A program made the position numbers and the translations under genes. Below the pieces are notes generated by a model. It was not told where the DNA came from, did not search any database, and saw nothing but the letters and a program-made list of their open reading frames with translations. A DNA stretch of 64,000 nucleotides from contig CAYLYX010000002.1 of the NCBI GenBank assembly GCA_964387945.1, positions 1 to 64,000 on the forward strand, read 5' to 3'. Source of the stretch: Parvicella sp964387945 (lineage in GTDB: Bacteria; Bacteroidota; Bacteroidia; Flavobacteriales_D; Parvicellaceae). Positions 54,283 to 63,065 of this stretch are shown one piece after another (within the stretch, counting starts at the first letter, position 1; every line of letters begins with the position of its first letter).

Positions 54283-54451
54283 TTCGATGTGTAAAAACGA
54301 CTATCGTTCTACTAAATTAACTAGTTCCGCAATAAAAAGTTACGATTTGAGAGCGAAAACCTCACACAGCATTGTGGAAATTCCATGAAATGGAACTATA
54401 GGATTCCAATAAGAAACAAATTAATATGTCCATATTAATGATATATTCCCT

Positions 54452-54459
54452 TACTTTTG
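54452..54459 (+). promoter_or_regulatory. -7 element of the dsbD operon
   Basis: TACTTTTG, full match to TAnnTTTG, 30 bp before the dsbD ATG. No clear TTG at -33 (sequence there is AT-rich). Confidence 0.6.
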
Positions 54460-54489
54460 ACGTTGTAAAATTTCAAGATAAAGAGGATC

Positions 54490-56943
54490 ATGAGAGGTGT
54501 AATATTTGCAATAATAACCTTATTTAGTTTAGTTTCTTTTGGACAAGCCGAAGAGTTTGTTACATGGAGTTCTTCTTCAAAGAGTTTGGGAAATGAAGAG
54601 TATGAAATCACCATCTCTGCAGAACTTGCAGACACTTGGCACACCTACTCACAGTTTATGGACATGGGTGGTCCGCTGCCAACTTGGATAACATTTGAGA
54701 CTGGAGAAGATTTTGAATTGGTTGGAGTTGCGGAAGAAAGTGAAACAACCACTTACTATGAAGAAGTTTTTGGAGTTGATGTAGTTCAGTTTGATGAAAT
54801 TGCAATTTTTACTCAAAAAATAAGGCGGCTTAACCCCAACGCTAGTCAGATTACAGGCAATGTAAACTATCAGATATGCACGGATGTAGATGGCAAATGC
54901 ATTGGGCCGGTAGACTACACATTCACGCTTGATTTAAATTCAGGAACAGAGGATAAAGATGCAAATGTTCTTGTCGCAGATAGCTCCGCTATTTCAATAA
55001 TACCCAACCCTAAAAACCTCAATTTGCACAAACCAGTTAATGATTGTGGGGGCGGTGGAGTCAACGATGAGGACAAAAAAAGCTACTGGTGGATTCTGCT
55101 TCTAGGCTTGGGTGGAGGACTCGTTTCCCTTATCACTCCTTGCGTTTTTCCAATGATTCCTCTTACAGTTAGTTTTTTTACTAAAGGAGGTAAGGATAAG
55201 AGCGGAATTGCGAAGGCGCTACTTTACGGTTTCAGTATCGTACTTGTCTATGTGACATTAAGCATTCCATTTCATTTTGGTGCGGAGTCAGAAATCCTAA
55301 ATAATATAAGCACAAGCTTTACATTGAACATTATCTTCTTTGTCATTTTTGTCTTCTTTGCCTTTTCATTCTTTGGATACTATGAACTTACTTTACCTTC
55401 GAGCTGGGCAAACAAGGCAGACAAAGCTTCAGACATTGGGGGTGTGATCGGAATAATGTTCATGGCACTTGTACTAGCTATTGTGTCGTTTTCTTGTACT
55501 GGACCTCTTCTTGGGTCTGTGCTGGCAGGATCTCTTACAGCTGATTTTGATCCATGGCTCGTTACCGTTGCTATGCTAGGTTTCGGTCTAGGGTTGGGGT
55601 TACCGTTTACGATTTTTGCAGCCTTCCCATCGTTGCTAAAGTCACTTCCACAATCTGGAGGATGGCTTAACACCGTGAAGGTGGTAATAGGTTTTGTTGA
55701 ATTGGGAATGGCGCTGAAGTTCCTTAGCAATGCTGATTTTGTCTATCGCTTTGGAATTGTTCACAGAGAAACGTTTTATCTTGTTTGGATCGTTCTAGCT
55801 CTTCTAACGGCCATTTATCTATTCGGACTTATTAGATTTCCTCATGATTCAAAAGATGATAAAATTGGTGTTTCGCGTAAAATAATTGGAGTGATCTTTT
55901 TGTCATTTGGAATATATCTTTCTCCAGGTATCTTGAAACTAAGTAATCAGTATTGGTCTACAACTCTCATAAGTGGTTTCCCGCCATCTACATGGTATAG
56001 CTGGTATGAAAACAACGTACCACACCAAGATGAGGTAAGACACGAGCATTTTACAGATTACTATGAGGCTGTAGCCTACGCAAAAGAGCACAATGTTCCA
56101 ATTCTACTTGACTTTACTGGGTATGCTTGTGTGAACTGTAGAAAAATGGAAGAAAATGTTTGGATTGAGAAAGAGGTTGACAGCCTCCTAAAAGACTATG
56201 TTATTGTTTCACTTTACGTTGACGATAAGGTAGCTTTGCCAAGTGGTGATCAAAAAGCTATTGATATCCCGCTCTCTGATGGTGGTGTGAAAACAAAAAT
56301 GTTGAAAACTGTAGGAGATAAATGGGCTACTTTTGAAGCAATTAGATTTGGGCAGGTTGCTCAACCCTTTTATGTTCTTCTGTCTCCAGATGAATTCTTA
56401 CTGAACAACCCAGTAGGATATACTCCCGACCCAACTGAATATGCGGACTGGTTACAATGCGGTCTAGATGCCTTCGAAAAGCTTCAAAAAGGTGAAGTCT
56501 CGAATGAAGAGCTAGAAGAAATCGAAGAGTCAGCAAGCAATCCTGTGGAGGTAGAAGAAATTGTAGCTGCCAATTGGAACTATGAGGTGGTTGACCTGGG
56601 AGGTGGAGAGTTTGAAGTAAAGCTTATTGCGAATATTACTGATGGTTATCACCTGTATTCTCAGTTTTTAGACCCTTCTGCAGGACCACTTCCTACCTGG
56701 ATTCAGTACGATGACAATGCGAGCATCGAAATACTCGGAGAGGCAGAGGAGCCCGATGTGCACAGTGTGTATGATGAGGTTTGGGAAACTGACATTCTTC
56801 AGTTTGATGGTACAGCCACTTTTGTACAGAAGATTAAGGTGTCTGGAGAAAACCAAAAGCTTTCAGGAACGATTCTTTACATGGCTTGTAATGATGGTCA
56901 ATGTGTAAATCTTGAAGAAAAATTTGAAGTCGAATTGAAGTAA
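54490..56943 (+). CDS. dsbD: Thiol:disulfide interchange protein DsbD with extra C-terminal DsbD-N-like domain
   Basis: 817 residues. Signal peptide to about 19. The N-terminal DsbD_N domain (about 20-160) has the redox pair C130/C137 (C-x6-C, in E. coli C-x5-C). The CcdA-like membrane core (about 195-490) has C218 in TPCVFP and C336 in VSFSCTGP. A thioredoxin-like domain has the CVNC motif (C547/C550). Unlike ordinary DsbD, a second nDsbD-like domain follows (about 695-817), with a C800/C805 pair (C-x4-C). Reductant from cytoplasmic thioredoxin passes through the membrane core to the periplasm. The extra domain is a further acceptor, probably for specific partners. First gene of a three-gene operon; the next two encode single domains of the same kind. 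Confidence 0.93.
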   Translation: MRGVIFAIITLFSLVSFGQAEEFVTWSSSSKSLGNEEYEITISAELADTWHTYSQFMDMGGPLPTWITFETGEDFELVGVAEESETTTYYEEVFGVDVVQFDEIAIFTQKIRRLNPNASQITGNVNYQICTDVDGKCIGPVDYTFTLDLNSGTEDKDANVLVADSSAISIIPNPKNLNLHKPVNDCGGGGVNDEDKKSYWWILLLGLGGGLVSLITPCVFPMIPLTVSFFTKGGKDKSGIAKALLYGFSIVLVYVTLSIPFHFGAESEILNNISTSFTLNIIFFVIFVFFAFSFFGYYELTLPSSWANKADKASDIGGVIGIMFMALVLAIVSFSCTGPLLGSVLAGSLTADFDPWLVTVAMLGFGLGLGLPFTIFAAFPSLLKSLPQSGGWLNTVKVVIGFVELGMALKFLSNADFVYRFGIVHRETFYLVWIVLALLTAIYLFGLIRFPHDSKDDKIGVSRKIIGVIFLSFGIYLSPGILKLSNQYWSTTLISGFPPSTWYSWYENNVPHQDEVRHEHFTDYYEAVAYAKEHNVPILLDFTGYACVNCRKMEENVWIEKEVDSLLKDYVIVSLYVDDKVALPSGDQKAIDIPLSDGGVKTKMLKTVGDKWATFEAIRFGQVAQPFYVLLSPDEFLLNNPVGYTPDPTEYADWLQCGLDAFEKLQKGEVSNEELEEIEESASNPVEVEEIVAANWNYEVVDLGGGEFEVKLIANITDGYHLYSQFLDPSAGPLPTWIQYDDNASIEILGEAEEPDVHSVYDEVWETDILQFDGTATFVQKIKVSGENQKLSGTILYMACNDGQCVNLEEKFEVELK

Positions 56944-56961
56944 ATTCCTTATTTTAGTTCC

Positions 56962-57471
56962 GTGACAAAGCCAAGTCAATACTTACTCTCAATTCTCTTT
57001 CTGGCGCTGCTGTCATGTAGTTCAGAAAATGTAGAACCTGAAAGTCCTGCAAGCGAAAGCGAGGACATCGCAACCGTATATCAGTTTAAAGATGGTGAGC
57101 AGATTCATTGGGAAGCATCCAAAGAAGGTAATTTCATTGTTGTAAAAGCCTGGCTGAATGTGAATTGGAATACGTACTCTGTGCACAACACGAACTTTCT
57201 GGGACCATTGCCAACCCTCATTTCATTCGAATCAAGTGAGCACTATGAACTGGTAGGACAAATAAAAGAAGAGGGGCTAAAAACCAAGTTTGATGAGGAA
57301 AGTAAGAGCGATATCGGTTACTTTAAAGATGTTGCCATCTTCAAACAGGAGATAAAACCAATTTCTGGCGAGGAATTTGTACTAACAGGAAATGTTAATT
57401 ACATGATTTGCAATTCAACCAAGTGTTTACCTCCTGCAGACTACGCTTTTGAATTGGCGATTAAACCTTAA
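56962..57471 (+). CDS. DsbD-N-like domain lipoprotein, GTG start
   Basis: 169 residues from a GTG at 56962. I accept this start because the lipoprotein signal (KPSQYLLSILFLALLSCSS) begins directly behind it; lipobox C19. The mature part is one DsbD_N-like domain (about 60-165) with the pair C150/C155 in ICNSTKCLPP (C-x4-C) and the pattern GPLPTLISFES shared with the dsbD gene. It should act in the periplasm, anchored to a membrane, and receive or pass electrons with DsbD (inference). It lies 18 bp after dsbD. Confidence 0.88.
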   Translation: MTKPSQYLLSILFLALLSCSSENVEPESPASESEDIATVYQFKDGEQIHWEASKEGNFIVVKAWLNVNWNTYSVHNTNFLGPLPTLISFESSEHYELVGQIKEEGLKTKFDEESKSDIGYFKDVAIFKQEIKPISGEEFVLTGNVNYMICNSTKCLPPADYAFELAIKP

Positions 57472-57474
57472 AAA

Positions 57475-57906
57475 ATGAAAGTACAACATACGTTTCTTTT
57501 GACTTTGGTGACACTGCTTCTTGCGTTCGGTGGTTTCGCGCAAGAAAACCCGGTTTCTTTTCAGGTTCACCTGAATGAAGACACCCTTATTTTTGATGCT
57601 ACCATTGAGCCCGGATGGCATCTTTATGCAGCCAACCTTCCCGACCCAACTGGAGGTCCGCTACCTACAGAAATTGTATACAACGATCCTGCGCCTGAGA
57701 CAAAGGGAGCCATCATCGAACCAGCAGGTCACGTTGAAATGGATGACGCGTTCGGTATCGATGTAAAATACTTTGAAAAAGCAGCTTACTACAAGCAAGT
57801 TTTGGCGAAAGTTCCTCAAACCCTTATCAGCGGAACCGTTTACTACATGGTTTGTAATGACGAAATGTGCATTCCATTGGAATACGGGTTTTCTGTAAAC
57901 CCATAG
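57475..57906 (+). CDS. DsbD-N-like domain secreted protein
   Basis: 143 residues. Signal peptide to about 22 (GGFAQ). The rest is a single DsbD_N-like domain with GWHLYAANLPDPTGGPLPTEI and the pair C127/C132 in VCNDEMCIPL (C-x4-C). It has no lipobox, so it is a soluble periplasmic counterpart of the preceding lipoprotein. It starts 3 bp after that gene and thus belongs to the operon. The last of four such domains encoded here. Confidence 0.88.
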   Translation: MKVQHTFLLTLVTLLLAFGGFAQENPVSFQVHLNEDTLIFDATIEPGWHLYAANLPDPTGGPLPTEIVYNDPAPETKGAIIEPAGHVEMDDAFGIDVKYFEKAAYYKQVLAKVPQTLISGTVYYMVCNDEMCIPLEYGFSVNP

Positions 57907-57932
57907 AAAACGTTTTACACTAACATCAGTTT

Positions 57933-59231
57933 ATGAGACTTTTATTTGCCCTCTCTTTTTTGAATCTCTCCACGCTGATGATCGGTCAAACCCTTCAGGG
58001 CATTGCTTTAAATCCCTGCTTTAACGAAGAATCTTACAGTGTTTTTGTCAACACAATGAGTACCTGCGACTCGGCTTACAACTACTTCATTCGACACAAC
58101 GCAGACAAAAACAGCGATAGCATCATCGACTACGGAAGTTCTTACGAAAAACTAGGACTAGATCACGATAAAGGGACTCTTATTTTATTGAAAAGTGAGT
58201 ATGAAAACTATGAAAAAAGATATGCGATCTACAACCTCAAAGCAGGAAAATTAGTGGCTCAGTTTCAGGGTGAGATGAATCAAATTTCTTTTCAGCAGAA
58301 AGACTACAGTATTCTTCTAAACTTTGATAACGGAGAAAAAGGAGTGCTGTTATCTACTTCTGGAGATACGCTTTTGCAGAGTCAAAAATCTTTTATTAGG
58401 CATTGTGACCTAGGTTATTATTTTAAAGATTATGCTGAGGATGAGGTCTTTTACAATCGTCATGGTGAGGTAAGCAAACGAATGAACAACTTTACGCTCT
58501 ATACTCAAGTGGGACCTAATGACTTTTTGGGAGATCATACGCACGAAGAAACAGAAATGAGAACTCCCGTGATCCTCGACTCGTTAGGAAATGTTTTGTT
58601 TAAAGATGAATGCGGTTACGGAATGGTAGACGTCCTCACCAACCCTTTTTCAAATGAATTCATCATTTTAGCGCAAGGACTTTGTGATATGGGAGACTCC
58701 TTCACACTTGTGCAAAAGAAAAATGGGAAGTGGGAAATGCCGCTTTACAAAGTTTCAAAGAAAGAGTACATTACCTACACATTGCCGCTTACGCACGAAG
58801 CACACTATGCTGGGGGAGAAATCAATGGAAAAACACCCTATTATTATACGACCGATGATTACGAAAATGCAGCCATTCGGGACAAAAAAGGCAGTGTTTT
58901 AATCGAACTCCAAGCAATGCACCGATTCAACAAAATCGGCTCCGATGAAAACTTCATCTATGGCTACAAAGACCATCGCTTCTCACTATTTGATAAAAAA
59001 GGTGCTCGTCTGCTGGAGTTTCCTTCTTATGAAAAGTATCCACTAAACAAAGAAATAGAAGCTGCTGGGTTCTTCGCATTTATCCGGAGAGATGATGATT
59101 ACAACACCATCTACCTATACAACATCAACAATAAGGAACTACGGTACTTTTTTGAAGAGGATCATGAATTGAAAGACCTAAACCAAGTGAAACTGTTGGT
59201 TGAACAATTCAAACTCATCGATTCTCGCTGA
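57933..59231 (+). CDS. Secreted protein of unknown function, WG-repeat-like
   Basis: 432 residues. The signal peptide ends MIGQ near 19. The body has repeated short beta elements (YAIYNLKAGKLVAQF, GVLLSTSGDTLLQS, VILDSLGNVLFKDECG, FSLFDKKGARLLEF), close to WG-repeat or KWG patterns but too diverged for a firm call. Six cysteines. It follows the last dsbD-operon gene by 26 bp and may be co-transcribed. Its 3' end overlaps the convergent acyltransferase gene by 17 bp. Function unknown. Confidence 0.78.
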   Translation: MRLLFALSFLNLSTLMIGQTLQGIALNPCFNEESYSVFVNTMSTCDSAYNYFIRHNADKNSDSIIDYGSSYEKLGLDHDKGTLILLKSEYENYEKRYAIYNLKAGKLVAQFQGEMNQISFQQKDYSILLNFDNGEKGVLLSTSGDTLLQSQKSFIRHCDLGYYFKDYAEDEVFYNRHGEVSKRMNNFTLYTQVGPNDFLGDHTHEETEMRTPVILDSLGNVLFKDECGYGMVDVLTNPFSNEFIILAQGLCDMGDSFTLVQKKNGKWEMPLYKVSKKEYITYTLPLTHEAHYAGGEINGKTPYYYTTDDYENAAIRDKKGSVLIELQAMHRFNKIGSDENFIYGYKDHRFSLFDKKGARLLEFPSYEKYPLNKEIEAAGFFAFIRRDDDYNTIYLYNINNKELRYFFEEDHELKDLNQVKLLVEQFKLIDSR

Positions 59232-60525
59232 TCGCTTGAAACAGTTGCTTAAACTTTGTATATTCTGACTGTAACTTTACAAAGCTAGGATCCTTCTTCT
59301 TGGTCAAACGATTATACCTCAACTGTCCCTTTGTTTTAAGCAACCTGATCCAATAGTGATAACTTATCCAAGCAGTAACGGGTAAAGACAAAAGGTAATA
59401 CCACACGTATCCATCTGTAAATGCAACCACTAGGATCGTTTGAATCAACCAAAACAAAAAGAAAAACACGACTCCCAAGGCCATCTTCATGGAACTGTGA
59501 AACTGCTGATCTTTGATTTTATTCTCCACAAACCACACCGGGATACGATAAGGAAGATAACTGTTGATCATCCCATACAGATGAATTGGAGCAAATAAAA
59601 CCAGCCCAATAAGGGACAACAAAGTAGGGTGGCTTTCTTTCGCAAATAACCAATAACGCAAACCACTCTTCTGCACTTCATCTCTAAAAGCAATTACTTC
59701 TTCCTCTAGCTTTCCATCTGGAGATGCTGCCAGATAAGCTTCTGCCTTGGCAATGAATTTCTTTTGCTGTAAAAACTTCTGATGAAGGGTTGAATTTTCT
59801 GCAGCAATTTCATGCTCAAACATCGCTAGAAGCTCATGAACCGTATGGTAGTAACCTTTGGCTTGAATATCGATGATCGCATCGCTCATGGACTGGTGCA
59901 AATGTGACTTTAGCTCGTTGATTTGAAAGGCGTTATCCTTCTCTTTTAAATAATCGCCTGCCGGGATTGGCTTTTGGAAAATGATCAAGAACTCAGCACC
60001 CATGTTCTTATGTTCGCTATAATTCAGACCCACTGGAACAATTTGAACATCTATTTCTTTCCCATGTTTTTCCTCCGCTCCTGCAGCAATTCGTGCAAAA
60101 CCTTTTTTCAGGGGTCGCAACGTTTTAAACTTCCCGTGATTCCCTTCTGGAAAAATGATGATAGGGCGGTTCTTTTTAAGGATGTCATAGCAGCGGTTAA
60201 AGATCTCAACGTTAGCTTGCTTGGTGTCCACTCCATCTCTCTCTCGGTAGACTGGCATCATATTGATGCTGTCAAATATCTTCGCCACCAATGGTTTTTT
60301 GAAAACATCAGCTCGAACCAGATAATAGGTTGGTTTAGTCAATTGAACCGCAATCAACACGGGATCCATAAAAGCATTCTGGTGATTTGATGCAAAAATT
60401 ACGGGTTTGTCTTTGGGTACATTTTCTAGCCCTACGACCTGAACTTTCTTATAAAAAGTGCGCTCGCCAACAGAAACAATCAGGTAGCCAAGCGAATATA
60501 ATATGCTCCAATTCTTAATCCTCAA
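59215..60525 (-). CDS. Acyltransferase, PlsC/LPLAT family (second copy), TTG start
   Basis: 436 residues from a TTG at 60525, 4 bp after the pheT stop; there is no in-frame ATG before the conserved region, so a TTG start coupled to pheT is likely. Motifs: SNHQNAFMDPVL near 46 (H-x5-D) and IIFPEGNHG near 125. It has the same size, order and C-terminal membrane helices as the gene at 36312, so the two are paralogs. Acylates a glycerolipid in the inner membrane; the acceptor is unknown. Its 3' end overlaps the convergent gene by 17 bp. Confidence 0.85.
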   Translation of the reverse strand: MRIKNWSILYSLGYLIVSVGERTFYKKVQVVGLENVPKDKPVIFASNHQNAFMDPVLIAVQLTKPTYYLVRADVFKKPLVAKIFDSINMMPVYRERDGVDTKQANVEIFNRCYDILKKNRPIIIFPEGNHGKFKTLRPLKKGFARIAAGAEEKHGKEIDVQIVPVGLNYSEHKNMGAEFLIIFQKPIPAGDYLKEKDNAFQINELKSHLHQSMSDAIIDIQAKGYYHTVHELLAMFEHEIAAENSTLHQKFLQQKKFIAKAEAYLAASPDGKLEEEVIAFRDEVQKSGLRYWLFAKESHPTLLSLIGLVLFAPIHLYGMINSYLPYRIPVWFVENKIKDQQFHSSMKMALGVVFFFLFWLIQTILVVAFTDGYVWYYLLSLPVTAWISYHYWIRLLKTKGQLRYNRLTKKKDPSFVKLQSEYTKFKQLFQAISENR

Positions 60526-60529
60526 AAAC

Positions 60530-62971
60530 CTATCGCAACTGAATGTTAAACTCCCTCTCTAACGCAGACTGGATGCGCTGCATGCTCTTCTCTATTTCCT
60601 TGTCTTGCAAGGTTTTACTTTCATCGTGCAAAACAAACCTCATCGCGTAGGACTTTTTCCCTTCTGGAAGGTTTTTTCCCTCGTAAACATCAAAAAGAGA
60701 AACACTTTTCAGCAGCTTTCTCTCTGCCTTACTCGCTGTGTCATGAAGTTGCTGAAATTGCACTGTTTTATCCAATAACATCGAAAGGTCTCTGGTTACT
60801 GCTGGGAATTTATTCAATTCACTGAATTTAATTCTGTTCATCTTCAGCAATTCCAGTATAACATCCCAGTCAAAATCTGCGTAAAACACTTGATTTCTGA
60901 GTTCAAAGTGTTTTTTTAGTTTGCCGTTGATCCAACCCAATCTCGCAACTGTTTTCTTATTGATGCTCAGCTCAAGCCCATCTTCAAACAAGGCTGATTT
61001 AGCACCCGTATAGTTGTAGTTCTTGAAAATACCCAGCTTGGTAAGAACGGCTTCCACGATTCCTTTTAGCGTATAGAAAGAGGTCTCACTTCTGGCGGTA
61101 TTCCAAGATTCAGGCTCATTGGCACCTGAAAGGATCATCGAAAGCATTTTGCGTTCAGAAAAACCACTTTCGAACTTCTGATAAACCTTTCCAAATTCAA
61201 ACAATTTGATACGATCATTTCCGTGATTTTGATTCAACTGGGCTGCTTCTAGACAACCGTATAACAACGTTTGTCGCATTACATCCAAATCCGAACTGAG
61301 CGGATTGAGCATTCTTACTTCAAAGTCTTCTCTAATTTCTTTGGTGTCCAATAAGCTTGCATAACCTGATTTGGTAAGCGAGTTAGACATGGCTTCTACC
61401 ATTCCTTTGCTCACCAAAAAGTCACTCACTAAATGCTGAACTTTTTCCTGATCAATTCTTTCTCGATACGTCAAACTCGAGTTTAGTTTCTCCGGAACAG
61501 GAATGTTATTAAACCCATAAATTCTCAATACTTCCTCGGCAATATCTGCTTCCCGTTGCACATCCACTCGGTAAGGAGGCACGCTAACTTGCAATATCCC
61601 GTTGCCTTTGCGTTCTGTAGCGATGTCCAAACTGTTGAGAATTTCTGCCATCGTTGCTTCCGGCATGTCCACACCCACCAATCGATTTATTCTGTTCGTA
61701 TCTACATCAAAAACGAATGGAGCAAACTCCTTGAATTGAAGGTCAGACAATTCACTGCTTATCTCACCTCCTGCGAGTTCTTTAATTAACAATGCTGCCC
61801 GCTTTAGTGCGCTAACCGTAATATTTGGATCAATTCCACGCTCAAAACGAAAAGAAGCGTCCGTATTTAGTCCATGTCGTTTTGCCGTTTTCCGCACACA
61901 TACAGGGTCAAAATACGCGCTTTCCAAAAAGACATTTTTAGTCTTTTCTGTCACACCAGAGCTAATGCCTCCAAACACACCTGCTATGCACATTCCTCCC
62001 GAAGCATTTTTGATCATTAAATCTTCTGTTGAAAGGCTGCGCTCCACCTCATCTAGTGAAATGAACTTCGCTCCTTCAGCCATGTTTCCCACATAAACTT
62101 TTTCTCCCACCACATCTGCATCAAATGCGTGCAAGGGTTGTCCAAGTTCATGTAACACATAATTTGTGATGTCTACCACATTATTTATTGGACGTACATC
62201 AATTGCGTTTAGTCGATCCTTCAGCCATTTGGGAGAATCACCTACTTTAACATTGGTAAGCGTTACACTCACATATCTTGGGCATGCTTCTTTGTTTTCC
62301 ACTTCCACCGCAATTGGTAATTGCGTTGAATCAACTCCAAATTCGGCTATGCTGTGCCTGCAAACGCTGGTCTCTTTAGGTAGAATGCCACGATGTTTGA
62401 AAGCCGCCATCAAATCTCGAGCTACACCAAAATGACTCATGGCGTCAGCCCTGTTTGGCGTTAAGCCGATTTCAAAAACTGTATCGCTCTCTACACCAAA
62501 AAACGCTGCAGCTGCCTGACCAATTGGCGCATCATCGCGGAGCACCATAATACCATCATGCGACTTGCCTAAGCCTATTTCATCCTCTGCACAAATCATC
62601 CCAAGCGATTCAACTCCTCTAATCTTTGATTTCTTTATTTTAAATGGCTCTCCCGCGTTAGGGAATAAAGTAGTTCCGGGAACGGCAACTACCACTTTTT
62701 GTCCTACTGCTACGTTAGGAGCACCACATACAATTTGAGCGGCATTCCCATCACCTAAATCCACAGTTGTCACTTTCAAACGATCCGCATTAGGGTGTTC
62801 CTCTGCCGTAAGTACGTGTCCAATAACCAAACCTTTTAATCCTCCAGGCACAGTTTCCACCTCTCCAACTTTTTCTACCTCCAAACCAATGTCTGTAAGG
62901 ATTTCAGCTACCTGATCAGCTGGGATTGAAATGTTTATAAAGTCTTTTAACCAGTTTAAAGAAATCTTCAT
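60530..62971 (-). CDS. pheT: Phenylalanyl-tRNA synthetase beta subunit
   Basis: 813 residues, full length. The N-terminal part holds a tRNA-binding (EMAP-like) domain (about 40-150, GLVIGHVLTAEEHPNADRL). Then come B3/B4 (about 210-385), B5 (about 400-475, NRINRLVGVDMPEATMAEIL), the catalytic-like core, and a C-terminal FDX-ACB anticodon domain (about 715-813, NKFPAVTRDLSMLLD). It forms the alpha2-beta2 enzyme that charges tRNA-Phe and edits Tyr-tRNA. pheS is not adjacent. It has a good -7 element directly upstream. The acyltransferase gene follows in the same transcript. Confidence 0.97.
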   Translation of the reverse strand: MKISLNWLKDFINISIPADQVAEILTDIGLEVEKVGEVETVPGGLKGLVIGHVLTAEEHPNADRLKVTTVDLGDGNAAQIVCGAPNVAVGQKVVVAVPGTTLFPNAGEPFKIKKSKIRGVESLGMICAEDEIGLGKSHDGIMVLRDDAPIGQAAAAFFGVESDTVFEIGLTPNRADAMSHFGVARDLMAAFKHRGILPKETSVCRHSIAEFGVDSTQLPIAVEVENKEACPRYVSVTLTNVKVGDSPKWLKDRLNAIDVRPINNVVDITNYVLHELGQPLHAFDADVVGEKVYVGNMAEGAKFISLDEVERSLSTEDLMIKNASGGMCIAGVFGGISSGVTEKTKNVFLESAYFDPVCVRKTAKRHGLNTDASFRFERGIDPNITVSALKRAALLIKELAGGEISSELSDLQFKEFAPFVFDVDTNRINRLVGVDMPEATMAEILNSLDIATERKGNGILQVSVPPYRVDVQREADIAEEVLRIYGFNNIPVPEKLNSSLTYRERIDQEKVQHLVSDFLVSKGMVEAMSNSLTKSGYASLLDTKEIREDFEVRMLNPLSSDLDVMRQTLLYGCLEAAQLNQNHGNDRIKLFEFGKVYQKFESGFSERKMLSMILSGANEPESWNTARSETSFYTLKGIVEAVLTKLGIFKNYNYTGAKSALFEDGLELSINKKTVARLGWINGKLKKHFELRNQVFYADFDWDVILELLKMNRIKFSELNKFPAVTRDLSMLLDKTVQFQQLHDTASKAERKLLKSVSLFDVYEGKNLPEGKKSYAMRFVLHDESKTLQDKEIEKSMQRIQSALEREFNIQLR

Positions 62972-62992
62972 GGTGCATTCTTTTCAAGTCTG

Positions 62993-63000
62993 CAAATGTA
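62993..63000 (-). promoter_or_regulatory. -7 element of pheT
   Basis: TACATTTG on the minus strand, full match to TAnnTTTG, 21 bp before the ATG at 62971. A TTTG lies 26 bp further upstream, somewhat far. Confidence 0.6.
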
Positions 63001-63012
63001 AGATTAAATACA

Positions 63013-63049
63013 GAAAAACAGGGAATCAAAGCTCACTTCCTTGCCCTGT
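63013..63049 (-). terminator. Possible intrinsic terminator of the histidine kinase gene
   Basis: Minus strand: ACAGGG ... CCCTGT (63049-63044 and 63023-63018) followed by TTTTT. The stem is short (6 bp) with a 20-nt loop, placed 16 bp after the kinase stop. Confidence 0.5.
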
Positions 63050-63065
63050 CTATTTGGAGCTATGC

